Part shown: positions 44,150 to 54,130 of the stretch, one piece after another
How the letters are laid out: every line of letters starts with the position of its first letter
How positions within the stretch are numbered: position 1 is the stretch's first letter
Source of the DNA: Herminiimonas arsenitoxidans
GTDB lineage: Bacteria; Pseudomonadota; Gammaproteobacteria; Burkholderiales; Burkholderiaceae_D
DNA length: 64,000 bases
Direction of reading: 5' to 3'
NCBI RefSeq assembly: GCF_900130075.1
Contig: NZ_LT671418.1
Location: 1,736,001-1,800,000, forward strand
Notes under the pieces: model-generated
Told to the model about the DNA's origin: nothing
Seen by the model: the letters and a program-made list of their open reading frames with translations, nothing else
The model's database searches: none
Made by a program: the position numbers and the translations under genes

Positions 44150-45415
44150 ATGCATTTATCCGAATTAAAGGCGTTACACGTCTCCGCCCTGCTAGAAATG
44201 GCAATTGGCCTGGACATCGACAACGCAGCGCGCTTGCGCAAACAAGAACTGATGTTCGCGATTCTCAAGAAACGCGCGAAATCAGGAGAACAAATTTTTG
44301 GCGATGGCGCCCTCGAAGTATTGCCTGACGGCTTTGGCTTCTTGCGCTCGCCCGACGCCAGCTACATGGCGTCCACCGACGACATTTATATTTCGCCGTC
44401 GCAGATCCGCCGCTTCAATCTGCACACTGGTGACTCGATCGAAGGTGAAGTCCGCACGCCTAAAGATGGCGAACGCTACTTTGCATTGGTCAAGGTTGAC
44501 AAGGTCAACGGCGAACCGCCGGAAGCATCGAAACACCGCATTCTGTTTGAAAATCTGACGCCGTTGCATCCGAACAAGCCTTTGCTGCTTGAACGTGACA
44601 TGCGTGGCGAAGAAAACATCACCGGCCGCGTCATCGATTTGATCGCGCCTATCGGTAAAGGCCAACGCGGCTTGCTGGTAGCTTCGCCTAAGTCAGGTAA
44701 GTCCGTCATCCTGCAACACATCGCACATGCGATTACCACCAATCATCCTGATGTCGTCATGATCGTGTTGCTGATCGACGAACGTCCGGAAGAAGTGACC
44801 GAGATGCAGCGTTCGGTACGCGGCGAAGTCGTTGCTTCCACTTTTGACGAACCAGCTACACGCCACGTGCAAGTTGCTGAAATGGTGCTGGAAAAAGCCA
44901 AGCGTCTGGTCGAAATGAAAAAAGACGTCGTGATTCTGCTCGACTCAATCACTCGTCTGGCACGCGCCTACAACACTGTGATCCCAGCATCCGGCAAAGT
45001 ACTGACCGGCGGTGTCGATGCCAACGCATTGCAACGCCCGAAACGTTTCTTCGGTGCGGCACGTAACGTTGAAGAAGGCGGTTCGCTAACCATCATCGCT
45101 ACCGCGCTGATCGAAACCGGCAGCCGTATGGATGACGTGATCTTTGAAGAATTCAAAGGTACAGGCAATATGGAAGTACATCTCGAACGCCGTCTGGCCG
45201 AGAAGCGCGTCTATCCTGCAATCAACCTGAACAAATCCGGCACACGTCGTGAAGAATTGCTGATCAAACCAGACCAGCTGCAAAAAATCTGGGTACTGCG
45301 CAAATTGCTGTACGGCATGGACGAAATCGAAGCGATGGAATTCATCCTCGACAAGATGAAGTCGACCAAAAACAACGCAGAATTCTTCGACATGATGCGC
45401 CGCGGCAATTCCTGA
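44150..45415 (+). CDS. rho: Transcription termination factor Rho
   Basis: 421 residues, normal for proteobacterial Rho. N-terminal [17 protein letters not shown], then the RNA-binding cold-shock-like domain ([16 protein letters not shown]), Walker A in [11 protein letters not shown], Walker B in [16 protein letters not shown], and the Q/R-loop regions ([20 protein letters not shown]). It forms a hexameric RNA helicase that ends transcription. The trxA-rho pair is common in Betaproteobacteria. A 100-bp leader precedes it, where autogenous control is usual. Confidence 0.98.
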   Translation: MHLSELKALHVSALLEMAIGLDIDNAARLRKQELMFAILKKRAKSGEQIFGDGALEVLPDGFGFLRSPDASYMASTDDIYISPSQIRRFNLHTGDSIEGEVRTPKDGERYFALVKVDKVNGEPPEASKHRILFENLTPLHPNKPLLLERDMRGEENITGRVIDLIAPIGKGQRGLLVASPKSGKSVILQHIAHAITTNHPDVVMIVLLIDERPEEVTEMQRSVRGEVVASTFDEPATRHVQVAEMVLEKAKRLVEMKKDVVILLDSITRLARAYNTVIPASGKVLTGGVDANALQRPKRFFGAARNVEEGGSLTIIATALIETGSRMDDVIFEEFKGTGNMEVHLERRLAEKRVYPAINLNKSGTRREELLIKPDQLQKIWVLRKLLYGMDEIEAMEFILDKMKSTKNNAEFFDMMRRGNS

Positions 45416-45450
45416 TCATTGAATATTCAGCCATGCACATGGCTGAAATC

Positions 45451-45498
45451 AAAAAGCCCGTTTTCCTTGCAGTCACTGCAAATGAAAACGGGCTTTTT
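45451..45498. terminator. Bidirectional terminator between rho and the TRIC-type gene
   Basis: Arms aaaaagcccgtttt (45451-45464) and aaaacgggcttttt (45485-45498) enclose a second small stem ttgcag/ctgcaa. T runs flank both sides, so it serves the convergent rho and the gene at 45518. Confidence 0.9.
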
Positions 45499-45517
45499 TA
45501 CTATGCAAGCGCAACAC

Positions 45518-46150
45518 TCAACCCGGCAACTTCCAATCCCATCTAACCGCCAACAGGCGCAATGCCGAAGTCACGACAATGCTTGAAATCAAGGCCACCG
45601 CTGACGATACACTCAGCCACTCCAGCCCCATATAAACCCAGCATCCGATGAATGAACAAGTTGCATAAAGCTGCCCACGCCGGAACACCATGGGGATTTG
45701 ATTGCACAACACATCGCGCAAGATGCCGCCGAAAATCCCGGTCGTCACGCCCATCATCACACAGATAAAAATCGGCATCTGCGCTTCCAGCGCCAATGAA
45801 GTACCAACTGCGCTGAACAAACCCAAACCGAAAGCATCGGCAACAACAATCGTTTTTTCCGCCACAGCCGAACGCAAATGCGGGAGAAATGGCCCGGCTA
45901 TCAGAGCCAGAATAAAGACAAGAATGGCATATTCCTGATGCTCTACCCAAAACAAGGGGCGTCGATCCAGCAACATATCGCGCAGGGTACCGCCGCCAAA
46001 TGCTGTAATAAAAGCAACAATAAAGACGCCAACCAAGTCCATTTCTTTGCGCCGCGCCTCGACGAAGCCGGAGCAGGCAAATGCGACTATGCCGCATGCC
46101 TCAACGACCTGCAGCAGCGTACTCATGCCATTCTGCAAACCAATTGTCAC
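45518..46150 (-). CDS. TRIC-type cation channel family protein (YicG-like)
   Basis: A 210-residue inner-membrane protein with about seven spans arranged as two repeats of three plus one. Each repeat has the Gly-rich signature: FITAFGGGTLRDMLLDRRPLFW and GVTTGIFGGILRDVLCNQIP. This is the UPF0126/TRIC family, whose members are trimeric cation channels, likely for potassium. The start is MTIGLQNGMSTLLQ. Convergent with rho and divergent from rpmE2. Confidence 0.93.
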   Translation of the reverse strand: MTIGLQNGMSTLLQVVEACGIVAFACSGFVEARRKEMDLVGVFIVAFITAFGGGTLRDMLLDRRPLFWVEHQEYAILVFILALIAGPFLPHLRSAVAEKTIVVADAFGLGLFSAVGTSLALEAQMPIFICVMMGVTTGIFGGILRDVLCNQIPMVFRRGQLYATCSFIGCWVYMGLEWLSVSSAVALISSIVVTSALRLLAVRWDWKLPG

Positions 46151-46237
46151 AAAGACTCCTTTAAATGCACTGTTGCGACTGTAGCATTCATCTCAGCAAG
46201 CTTGTCGCAAATCCATGATTTTATTGAATTTTCCATG

Positions 46238-46243
46238 TATAAT
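46238..46243 (+). promoter_or_regulatory. -10 element ahead of rpmE2
   Basis: A perfect TATAAT at 46238-46243, about 100 bp ahead of the rpmE2 start, with no strong -35 (TTTATT region). It would give a leader of about 95 nt, which might carry control of L31. Confidence 0.4.
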
Positions 46244-46344
46244 TCGCGACTCGTTCCAACCTAGGAAAGTGATCGACAATCGGGTCAAGAAGCTGTGCGA
46301 CCGACGAAGTGACGATTGGCTACCAAACTATCTAAGGCAGAAAA

Positions 46345-46611
46345 ATGAAAGAAGGCATACACCCAGATTATCGTAACGTCGTGTTCCAAGACATGTCGAA
46401 CGATTTCAAATTCATTACCCGTTCGACCATTCAAACTCGTGAAACCATCGAATTTGAAGGCGCAACATACCCACTGGTAAAGATCGAGGTTTCCTCGGAA
46501 TCGCATCCGTTCTACACCGGCAAACACAAAATCGTTGATACCGCAGGTCGCGTGGATAAATTCCGCAAGAAGTTCGGTACCGTCGGTTCAAAAACATCTG
46601 TGGCAGAATAA
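46345..46611 (+). CDS. rpmE2: Ribosomal protein L31, type B
   Basis: 88 residues: [64 protein letters not shown]. The zinc-binding Cys of type A L31 are absent, so this is the zinc-independent form. In several bacteria it replaces the zinc form under zinc limitation, but in many Betaproteobacteria it is the only copy. A terminator follows. Confidence 0.96.
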   Translation: MKEGIHPDYRNVVFQDMSNDFKFITRSTIQTRETIEFEGATYPLVKIEVSSESHPFYTGKHKIVDTAGRVDKFRKKFGTVGSKTSVAE

Positions 46612-46630
46612 TTTCGTCACCGCGTTTCAA

Positions 46631-46656
46631 AAAAGGCAGCCACGGCTGCCTTTTTT
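46631..46656 (+). terminator. Intrinsic terminator after rpmE2
   Basis: aaaaggcagc (46631-46640) and gctgcctttt (46645-46654) around cacg, with a run of six T. Confidence 0.9.
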
Positions 46657-46796
46657 GTTGCAAGCTCACTGTACGTCTATCTCTGTTGCGACTTGAAAAT
46701 CAGTCTTTTCACACCATCAATAGAGAATCGCTGCACTGACGCAGAATTTTTACGGCACAATAACGCCGGATCAAATAAAAACAACTTTCTCCTTTC

Positions 46797-48533
46797 ATGA
46801 AGCCAGTCCGCCTCCCCGCCTCCGCTACGCTTGCACTCCCGCGCGGGGCGTTGTTCGCACTGTGTTTGTTATACATCCTGCCCGGCCTGCTTGGTCGTGA
46901 TCCGTGGAAACCGGACGACGCTGCCGGCTTCGGCATCATGTGGACGATGGCGCATGGCTCACTAGCCGATTGGCTGGCTCCCAATATCGCTGGTTTGCCG
47001 ATGTTCGAAGAAGGCCCGCTGGCATTCTGGCTCGGTGCGATTTGCATCAAATTATTCGGCTGGCTATTAGGCGACCCGATGGCCGCACGCATTGCGCCGA
47101 TCTGTTTCTTCCTGCTAGGCTCGCTCGCGGTGTGGTACACCACTTACCTGTTAGGCCGCCGTACTGAGGCACAACCGCACAAACTCGCATTCGGCGGACA
47201 ACCTGAACCAAAAGACTTCGGCCGCACATTGGCCGATGGCGCATTGCTGATTTATCTGGGCTGCCTTGGTTTGCTGGTACACAGTCACGGCACGACCTCT
47301 GAAGCATTACAGGTGTCGCTGGTTGCCTGCGCCTTATACGCCACGACGCGTTTGTTTGAAAAAAACACCTTACGTCGCACCATCGTTTTAGGTCTTGCCC
47401 TAGCTGCATTGGCGCTGACGCGCGGTTGGGTTGTTCCGCTCGCATTGTGGCTAGGCATCATTAGCCTTGCATCCGTACGCGATCGCGCCCTGTTACCGCG
47501 CTTGATACTGATCGTGCTGCCATTAGCTGCGGCCATTACAGGTTCATGGATATGGGCCAATCAACTGGTGCAATCTGGCAGTAAAGCAACTGATGTATGG
47601 ATGGCGTGGAATTATCGCCAGATCAGCGCACCATCATGGTCCACCGCACAATATTTCTTTAAGAACGCCGTCTGGTTTGCATGGCCGGCATGGCCCTTCG
47701 CCATCTGGGCCGTGTATGCATGGCGCAGACAACATGCAGCACTACACATTACGCTGCCACTGACCTTTTTTGCTGCGTTGTTGGTGCTCGCCTTCTTGAA
47801 CTCTCATGCAGAAGAAGCCAGCCTGTTGCCGCTACTGCCTATGCTCGCGATTCTCGCCGCATTCGGTTTGCCAACAATGAAACGTGGTGCCATCAATGCA
47901 GTCGATTGGTTCTCGGTCATGATGTTGACCACGTGCGCCGCCTTCATCTGGCTGGGCTGGATCGCCAAACAAACCGGCTGGCCGGCACAACTGGCCAAGA
48001 ACGCATTCAAGATCGCGCCTGGCTTCAAACCTGAGTTTGGCCTATTCGCCTTCCTCGTTGCCGCTGCCGCATCAGCAGCCTGGATCTGGATCGTGTACTG
48101 GCGCATCTCGCGTCGCCCTTCCGTTTTGTGGCGCGCAGTTGTACTGTCTTCAGGTGGGATTATCTTGTGCTGGCTGCTGCTCATGACGCTGTGGCTGCCA
48201 TGGGGCAATTACATCAAGAGCTACGTCAGCGTTGCCAAACAAATCGAGATCGCATTACCAACCGTCAAACGTTGCGTCGCAACGAACGTCGGCCCTGCAC
48301 AACGCGCATCGTTTGCCTACTTTGGCGAAGTCGAGTTTGCGCAAGCTGGCGAGAAAAATTGTGATTATTTGTTGCTACAAGATAGCTACCGCGGCAACGA
48401 TGCAGCACAGTTCATCACACGCTCCAACCAGCAATGGCAATTGATCTGGCACGGCCGCCGCCCAGCTGATCGCGACGAACGCTTCCGTCTTTATCAACGT
48501 ATCTACAATACGCAAACCGAACAGAAGCAATAA
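46797..48533 (+). CDS. ArnT/PMT-like glycosyltransferase, family 39
   Basis: A 578-residue integral membrane protein with about twelve spans and a periplasmic first loop that has the acidic pair typical of GT39/GT83 (GLLGRDPWKPDDAAGFGIMW). Relatives transfer sugars such as L-Ara4N from polyprenyl phosphate to lipid A or to proteins. A soluble C-terminal portion of about 110 residues follows (AFPTVKRCVATNVG-like region). The acceptor is unknown. It stands alone, ahead of tRNA-Leu. Confidence 0.85.
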   Translation: MKPVRLPASATLALPRGALFALCLLYILPGLLGRDPWKPDDAAGFGIMWTMAHGSLADWLAPNIAGLPMFEEGPLAFWLGAICIKLFGWLLGDPMAARIAPICFFLLGSLAVWYTTYLLGRRTEAQPHKLAFGGQPEPKDFGRTLADGALLIYLGCLGLLVHSHGTTSEALQVSLVACALYATTRLFEKNTLRRTIVLGLALAALALTRGWVVPLALWLGIISLASVRDRALLPRLILIVLPLAAAITGSWIWANQLVQSGSKATDVWMAWNYRQISAPSWSTAQYFFKNAVWFAWPAWPFAIWAVYAWRRQHAALHITLPLTFFAALLVLAFLNSHAEEASLLPLLPMLAILAAFGLPTMKRGAINAVDWFSVMMLTTCAAFIWLGWIAKQTGWPAQLAKNAFKIAPGFKPEFGLFAFLVAAAASAAWIWIVYWRISRRPSVLWRAVVLSSGGIILCWLLLMTLWLPWGNYIKSYVSVAKQIEIALPTVKRCVATNVGPAQRASFAYFGEVEFAQAGEKNCDYLLLQDSYRGNDAAQFITRSNQQWQLIWHGRRPADRDERFRLYQRIYNTQTEQKQ

Positions 48534-48672
48534 CGATCCACGACCGCTCTCGCGCAAAGAGGATGCTGCTTTAGTAGTGATAAATGCAAAAAATATGCAT
48601 TTATCTTCGATAAACAAGCACAATCAGTCTTGCTCAAATCGTCCAAATCGAGCATAATGCTCAGCTTGCGTT

Positions 48673-48757
48673 GCCGAGATGGCGGAATAGGTAGACGCAC
48701 GGGACTCAAAATCCCGCGCCGCAAGGCGTGCCGGTTCGATTCCGGCTCTCGGCACCA
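48673..48757 (+). tRNA. tRNA-Leu (anticodon CAA)
   Basis: Acceptor arms GCCGAGA (48673-48679) and TCTCGGC (48747-48753), then A and an encoded CCA. The anticodon stem is GGGA/TCCC with loop CTCAAAA, giving CAA (codon UUG). The T arm is CCGGTTCGATTCCGG. An extended variable arm, as expected for Leu tRNA, is formed by the GCCGCAAGGCGT region. Confidence 0.96.
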
Positions 48758-48928
48758 TAATAGACATGCGGTTCTCAAGAAATTGAGCGCCGCATTTTTA
48801 TTTTCTACCCCAGAATTTTTTCCACAAAGACGATCTGGTTCCAGATTATCAACTTTACCCAGAGCGCTAGTATCGCCCGGCTCTATGCATCGGGTATCGC
48901 ATTTCAATACCCGATTGCACTGATCAAT

Positions 48929-49543
48929 TTAGCTTGATTTCGGGCATATACCACCCTGTGCAGACGTCAAACTGCGCGCAGCCTCACTGATTTGTGTTGC
49001 CAAGCTTGCGATGGCTTTTTGATGCCCTCGTACCAGACTGGAATAGTCGCCTGGTACAGGCTCACGCAAACGGCTGCTGCAATATAGTCGAGTAACGTTT
49101 TTGTCGCCCGTCATCGCCAAACTCCAATCGGCATTGATCACAGCATATTGCCCAGGCAAAGAATCGAAACGACGTACCTCAACCTTGATACGCAACACCG
49201 GTTTGTTAATTGGCGACGGCAAACCGGCGATGTCTTGCGTGCCTAGTTTCTGCGTCAGTTCCGCGGACAATGCTGTACGCAACTCATCAGCTAACGGCGC
49301 GACCCATCGCTCATTGTCGAGCTGTGTAATGCCACCGTTAGCTTGACGTACCAGCAGTTGCGGCTGATCCACTTGCACCGGTACACCTACTGATTGCAGA
49401 TCGATCAAAAAAGGAACTGCCGGTGCCGAGCTTGTTTCTTGCAGTGGTGCGACCAAGGTGTAATAGCGCACTGGTGCCGAAGCGCACGCAGTCAATGCCA
49501 GACCGATGGCGACTATCAGGCCTCTATTGATGGAAGCTCTCAT
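48929..49543 (-). CDS. pqiC: PqiC-like lipoprotein
   Basis: A 204-residue lipoprotein with lipobox LTAC (signal MRASINRGLIVAIGLALTACA) and a PqiC/ABC-type transport auxiliary domain (VRYYTLVAPL; DLQSVGVPVQVDQPQLLVRQ; NERWVAPLADELRTALSAEL). In E. coli it sits on the inner leaflet of the outer membrane and binds PqiB. It overlaps pqiB by 4 bp and ends the four-gene operon. Confidence 0.92.
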   Translation of the reverse strand: MRASINRGLIVAIGLALTACASAPVRYYTLVAPLQETSSAPAVPFLIDLQSVGVPVQVDQPQLLVRQANGGITQLDNERWVAPLADELRTALSAELTQKLGTQDIAGLPSPINKPVLRIKVEVRRFDSLPGQYAVINADWSLAMTGDKNVTRLYCSSRLREPVPGDYSSLVRGHQKAIASLATQISEAARSLTSAQGGICPKSS

Positions 49544-51231
49544 CGTGGTGACTCCTCTGTATATCCGTTTCGGTTTGCATCGGGAATGGCTGCAGGTATT
49601 GTCTCTGAAGGTCTGCCACGGATCAGTGCTTCCGGGTTGCGCCCCAACAAGTCAGTGAGCGTGCGCAATGAACGTGCCGAGCGCTGTACTTCCGTTAATG
49701 TCTTGCCCAAATTTTCTTGCAGCGGTCCATCTTCAGCCAGCGCGCTGTTCGCGGTATTGAATGTTTGCTGTGCTTCACGCAGGGTACCTTCAACTTGCGG
49801 CAACACACCGCCGTTGAGCTGCTTCAGCGTTTTATCCAAGGTAATCAGACTCTGATCCAGGTGCTGACTGATTTTATCGAATGGGACCTTGTCTATCTTG
49901 GCGACGATGCTGGCGATCTGTTCTTGCAGCTTGTCAAAATCACCCGCAACAGTAGGTATCTGTAGAGGCTTCGCATTGACGTCGAAATCCACCTTGGCTA
50001 CGTTGGGTATGAAGTCGAGCGTAATGTACAACTGCCCGGTCAGCACATTGCCGGTGCGTGCTTGCGCGCGCAAACCATGCTCAACCATGCCGCGCATGAT
50101 ATTCGCAACTTGCTGCTCTTGATTGCCCTTTTGCATAGGGAATTTATCGCGGACCGATGCTAAACGATCCGGATAGACTTCCACATCCACAATCACGGGG
50201 AAAAGTTTTTTCACCGGGTTGTAGTCCAGATTAATCGCTGTCACACGTCCCATCGTCATACCGCGAAATTCGACGGGAGCATTCACAGCCAATCCACGCA
50301 AAGGCTGTTCAAAACGCATTTGCAAACGCAGAGCTGCACCATCCGGTGGTGCCATTGCTGTTTGCTGGTCTATCGCCAGAACAAAACGCGTTTTGTCATT
50401 AGCTGGAGTCGTGTTGTTGACAACAGCTGGCGTTTCAAAAGCAATACCACCTGCAATCACGGTTGCAAGTGACTGTGTTTTTAAATTCAAACCATTTGCA
50501 CCCAGCGACACATCCAAACCACTCGCATTCCAAAAGCGCGTCTCTGTCATCACGAAGCGATCATAGGGTGCATCGACGAATACTTGCATGCCCACACCGC
50601 CACCGTTGTCGTCTAATTTGTAGGAAGCGATCCGTCCTACTTGAATGTGACGGAAATAAACCGGCGAACCGATATCCAACGATCCCAAACTATCGCTATG
50701 CAACGAGAAAGTTTTACCCAGTGTTCCGCTAATGACTGTAGGGGGAATTTCCAGGCCGATAAAACTTTTCTGAGTCTCAGTGTCCTTGCCTTTATCAACA
50801 CCGATATACGCACCAGATAACAAGGTATCGATACCCGATACACCGCCAGCACCAACACGTGGTCGCACAACCCAAAAGCGTGTATCGGCACGTGCAAAAT
50901 TCTCCGCACTTTTTTCCAGATTAATGACAACCAGAACCTGGGACTGGTCTTCATTCAAATTAATCGCAGCAACCGTACCGATCGCTACATCCTTGTATTT
51001 CACCAAAGTTTTTCCTGCCTCCAGACCTGCAGCACTTTGGAATTGAATCGTGATCTGTGGCCCGGTCGATAACCACGTGTGGACAATCATGGATAGCCCA
51101 ATCAATGCAGCGACCAAAGGGACTAGCCAAACCAGAGGCACACGCCAGCGCGGTTTTCTAATTTGTGGATCGCGTAACGCAGGCGCTTCCGGCTTATTTT
51201 CTTGTTTGTCAGATGTGTTGTTCATGGTCAC
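49540..51231 (-). CDS. pqiB: PqiB-like MCE protein
   Basis: A 563-residue inner-membrane anchored protein spanning the periplasm. One N-terminal span (WLVPLVAALIGLSMIVHTWL) is followed by three MCE domains (starting near residues 45, 160 and 290; GLEAGKTLVKYKDVAIGTV and PVEFRGMTMGRVTAIN are typical). A long C-terminal helical part of about 130 residues follows, forming the needle of hexamers. It carries lipids between membranes. Overlaps of 23 bp with pqiA and 4 bp with pqiC show a tight operon. Confidence 0.94.
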   Translation of the reverse strand: MTMNNTSDKQENKPEAPALRDPQIRKPRWRVPLVWLVPLVAALIGLSMIVHTWLSTGPQITIQFQSAAGLEAGKTLVKYKDVAIGTVAAINLNEDQSQVLVVINLEKSAENFARADTRFWVVRPRVGAGGVSGIDTLLSGAYIGVDKGKDTETQKSFIGLEIPPTVISGTLGKTFSLHSDSLGSLDIGSPVYFRHIQVGRIASYKLDDNGGGVGMQVFVDAPYDRFVMTETRFWNASGLDVSLGANGLNLKTQSLATVIAGGIAFETPAVVNNTTPANDKTRFVLAIDQQTAMAPPDGAALRLQMRFEQPLRGLAVNAPVEFRGMTMGRVTAINLDYNPVKKLFPVIVDVEVYPDRLASVRDKFPMQKGNQEQQVANIMRGMVEHGLRAQARTGNVLTGQLYITLDFIPNVAKVDFDVNAKPLQIPTVAGDFDKLQEQIASIVAKIDKVPFDKISQHLDQSLITLDKTLKQLNGGVLPQVEGTLREAQQTFNTANSALAEDGPLQENLGKTLTEVQRSARSLRTLTDLLGRNPEALIRGRPSETIPAAIPDANRNGYTEESPR

Positions 51232-51841
51232 TTTCAGAATCCCAGATCAAGCGGGGGTCAAAACTCATTGCGGAAAGCATGGTAAAGATCACCGTCAATC
51301 CAAAAAAACAAATACCTATTCGTGCTTCTGTATGGCTCAAGGCGTTGAACTGCACCAAAGCAGTGACCAGGGCGACCACTACCACGTCGAGCATCGACCA
51401 GTAACCGATAAATTCAACCATACGATAAAGCCGAGCACGTCGTCGCTTGGCCCACTGGCTATGTCGGCCAGTTGTCACCAGCAAAAATCCGAGCACCAAA
51501 AATTTAGTACACGGCACCGCCACGCTGGCGATAAAAATAATCAAGGCAATATCCCAAGATCCCGAGTGCCAGAATTCCACAACACCGCTCATGATAGTAC
51601 TGTCGCCACCGCTGCCCAGCATGCTGGTGTACATCACCGGCAAGATATTGGCCGGCACATAAAAAATAAGTCCCGCCAACAGAAATGCCCAGGCGCGTGT
51701 AATGCTATTTACTTTTCGTCGATGCAATGTCGTTCCGCAACGTGGGCAGGCGATGGACGCATCTTGCTTGTCCTCGCAGACCAAGCCGCAGCTGTGGCAT
51801 CCAATCACACCCAGTTCGCGCGCGCGTGGAGGTACGCTCAT
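51209..51841 (-). CDS. pqiA: PqiA-like membrane protein, second half
   Basis: A 210-residue protein with an N-terminal zinc-ribbon-like cluster (CHSCGLVCEDKQDASIACPRCG) and four spans. It corresponds to one of the two repeats of E. coli PqiA (about 417 residues). The other repeat is the separate gene upstream, overlapping by 4 bp. It is proposed to pass lipids to or from PqiB. Confidence 0.9.
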   Translation of the reverse strand: MSVPPRARELGVIGCHSCGLVCEDKQDASIACPRCGTTLHRRKVNSITRAWAFLLAGLIFYVPANILPVMYTSMLGSGGDSTIMSGVVEFWHSGSWDIALIIFIASVAVPCTKFLVLGFLLVTTGRHSQWAKRRRARLYRMVEFIGYWSMLDVVVVALVTALVQFNALSHTEARIGICFFGLTVIFTMLSAMSFDPRLIWDSESDHEQHI

Positions 51842-52509
51842 GGAGTCTGCCTCGACGCCACATCCTGCGCCTGACTCGATATGTGTGCCGCAGCAGGATC
51901 TGTTTGATACTGCTCAACCAGCTCCCACAACCAATGTGTATTCCGACTGGCGATGATAATGATCAAGACATTCAAGGCTGCCAGTGCCCAGGTACCGATG
52001 CCCACAACGACATCCAAAAAATTGGAAAGCTTAATGACTGCCACCAGCACGCCGAGCATGCAAACTTCAACCATGCTCCATCCACGTAATTGATTGAGCG
52101 TTTTCATCAACAAGGAAAAACCTGGTGGATATTTCTCCAGACGCACGTATGCAAGAATCCAGAGTAACAAGGTAATCTGCAAGAAAGGCACCACGATGAA
52201 TGTGAAGGCCGCAGGCACGGCAATCGGCGCGACCGCACCATGCGCCAACGCCGAGACTGCTTGCCAAAGCGTTGCTTCGTTATGCAAGCCCTTCAAACTG
52301 ATTCGAATAACGGGATAGACATTGCTCAATACAAACATAATGGCAGCCGCCACCGTCAACGCCAACCATTGATCGATACTGAGTCGTGCAGCGCGATAAA
52401 GAACCGCGCCACAACGCTCACAATGCGCGATTTCGCCCCGCGCTAGCGGCCGTCGCCGGTACACGCTGTCGCAATGTTCGCAAACCACTTGATGAGGAAA
52501 AACTTCCAT
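51838..52509 (-). CDS. pqiA: PqiA-like membrane protein, first half
   Basis: A 223-residue protein with a four-Cys zinc-ribbon-like start (VCEHCDSVYRRRP ... HCERCGAVLYR) and four spans (LALTVAAAIMFVLSNVYPVI and others). Its layout matches the N-terminal half of E. coli PqiA. It is the first gene of the pqi operon. Split PqiA genes are seen in some Betaproteobacteria. The promoter should be in 52510-52600. Confidence 0.9.
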   Translation of the reverse strand: MEVFPHQVVCEHCDSVYRRRPLARGEIAHCERCGAVLYRAARLSIDQWLALTVAAAIMFVLSNVYPVIRISLKGLHNEATLWQAVSALAHGAVAPIAVPAAFTFIVVPFLQITLLLWILAYVRLEKYPPGFSLLMKTLNQLRGWSMVEVCMLGVLVAVIKLSNFLDVVVGIGTWALAALNVLIIIIASRNTHWLWELVEQYQTDPAAAHISSQAQDVASRQTP

Positions 52510-52795
52510 GAGTACGGCCTATGTTTACTGATAACTAGATTAACAACAAGACCGTCAATACAAAAATAGACAAAAAGCTAAATTATTCTACTTTAGTTCC
52601 AGACTACATGATTGAACTTGCCCAATGCAGCATAGGGCATAAGCAAGCACATGCGCATCAGGGTCGCACTGAAGCAACTCACATGGCTTGAGGCTTCTTA
52701 GGCATTTTGCTAGGAAGTCGTAGCTCGATCAGATGGCGGAGATGTTTACCCATATAAAGGCAAACCGCGTTGACTGAACTAGGGAAAGAAGAAAT
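52510..52795. other. Non-coding gap upstream of the pqi operon
   Basis: The first 100 bp are AT-rich and should hold the pqi promoter. The remainder (52600-52795) has more coding-like base use but no convincing gene; it may be worn-out coding DNA. No repeat or RNA structure is clear. Confidence 0.4.
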
Positions 52796-52930
52796 GTGGC
52801 ACTGAGCAGCGTGGCTAGCGCTGTCAGTGCCTATCGTGGCCGGCATCTGGTAAAACTTCAGGAAGCAGAGAGACTACAAAGCAACCTGAAACCAGATGAC
52901 AAACTCGATACCTTGCATCAAATCAAATGA
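52796..52930 (+). CDS. Possible small ORF (44 residues), unknown
   Basis: From a GTG at 52796, with GGGAAAGAAGA upstream, the frame reads MALSSVASAVSAYRGRHLVK and then LQEAERLQSNLKPDDKLDTL and ends at 52930. The C-terminal part is charged and helical in character. It ends 13 bp inside the convergent hmp gene. It may be a real small protein, or the remnant of a longer one. No family is recognised. Confidence 0.25.
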   Translation: MALSSVASAVSAYRGRHLVKLQEAERLQSNLKPDDKLDTLHQIK

Positions 52931-54120
52931 TCCAATAAATCAGGACCAAAGACTTCGCGATGTAGATTTTGTGGCGGAACACCGGATGCGATCAGATCCG
53001 CCCACTGCGCCTGCATGAAGGGCAATGGACCGCACATATACACTTTGGTATTGGCAAGATCCCACTGCGGCAACTTCTTCAATTGCATACGGCCGGGCAA
53101 GGAAGCATCGTTGCCTTGCTCGCTTGCACTCTCTTCATAAAACGTGACGTTGTGCAAATTCGGCATCAGCTCGATTGCCTTTGCAATATCGGCGCGATGT
53201 GGATGATGCTGTGCATTGCGTGCAGCATGCGCAAAAATAACGCGACGTTGCGGCGCGACGTAAGCGATACGATTCAATGCCGAAATCATCGGTGTAATAC
53301 CCACACCAGCGGACAGCAATACTATCGGTCCCTCACCGTCGGTATCCGGCTTAAAATCGCCGAACGGCTTGCTGGTCGACAAAATACTGCCAACCACAAC
53401 ATTGTCATGCAGCCAGTTGGAAACCGTGCCGACCGGTGTCTCCGCACCAGCTGGTTCACGTTTGACCGAAATCCGCAGATGCCGATAGTCCGGCGCATCC
53501 GACAAGCTGTATTGGCGCAACTGACGCAAGCCGTTTGGCAAATGCACAGCCACACTCACGTATTGTCCAGGATGAAATGACGGCGCGTGCCCACCATCGG
53601 CAGGTTCTAGGGTAAACGATTTGACCTGATCGCTCTCCTGCTCTACTGCTGTTACCCGCATATCGAACAAAGCACCTGGCGTCACGCCTGCCGCTTTGTA
53701 CAATCTGTTTTCTTCATCGATCAACGCTTGCGCCAAAATTCCATAGGCCTCGGCCCATGCAGCAATCAACGCTGGAGTAGCAGCATCGCCGAGCACCTGC
53801 TTGATCGCTTCCAGCAGATGCTGGCCAACTATCGGGTAATGCTCGGCCGTTACACCCAGCGATACATGCTTGTGCACGATGCGTGAAATCACTGGTGCCA
53901 ATGCAGCCGGATTATCGATATTCGCAGCATACGCAAAGACGGCGGAAGCCAGCGATTGCTGTTGCGAACCGTTCGCCTGATTACCTGCATTAAAAATATT
54001 GTGTAATTGCGGATGCGATATGAACAGGTTCTTATAGAAAACCTGCGTAATGGCGAGGCCGTGTTCGCGCAAAACAGGAACACTCGCATCGATGTAGGGA
54101 CGTGACTCAGCAGACAGCAT
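52918..54120 (-). CDS. hmp: Flavohemoprotein (nitric oxide dioxygenase)
   Basis: 400 residues from the ATG at 54120, with AGGAG upstream. This start puts Tyr29 and proximal His85 (VHKHVSLGV) exactly at the E. coli Hmp positions. The globin domain (1-140) is followed by a FAD domain (RQYSLSDAPDYRHLRISVKR) and NAD domain (LLSAGVGITPMISAL; VYMCGPLPFM). It turns NO and O2 into nitrate with NAD(P)H. A strong NsrR-type palindrome lies in its promoter, and the regulator gene is next upstream. Confidence 0.97.
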   Translation of the reverse strand: MLSAESRPYIDASVPVLREHGLAITQVFYKNLFISHPQLHNIFNAGNQANGSQQQSLASAVFAYAANIDNPAALAPVISRIVHKHVSLGVTAEHYPIVGQHLLEAIKQVLGDAATPALIAAWAEAYGILAQALIDEENRLYKAAGVTPGALFDMRVTAVEQESDQVKSFTLEPADGGHAPSFHPGQYVSVAVHLPNGLRQLRQYSLSDAPDYRHLRISVKREPAGAETPVGTVSNWLHDNVVVGSILSTSKPFGDFKPDTDGEGPIVLLSAGVGITPMISALNRIAYVAPQRRVIFAHAARNAQHHPHRADIAKAIELMPNLHNVTFYEESASEQGNDASLPGRMQLKKLPQWDLANTKVYMCGPLPFMQAQWADLIASGVPPQNLHREVFGPDLLDHLI

Positions 54121-54130
54121 GATTACTCCT

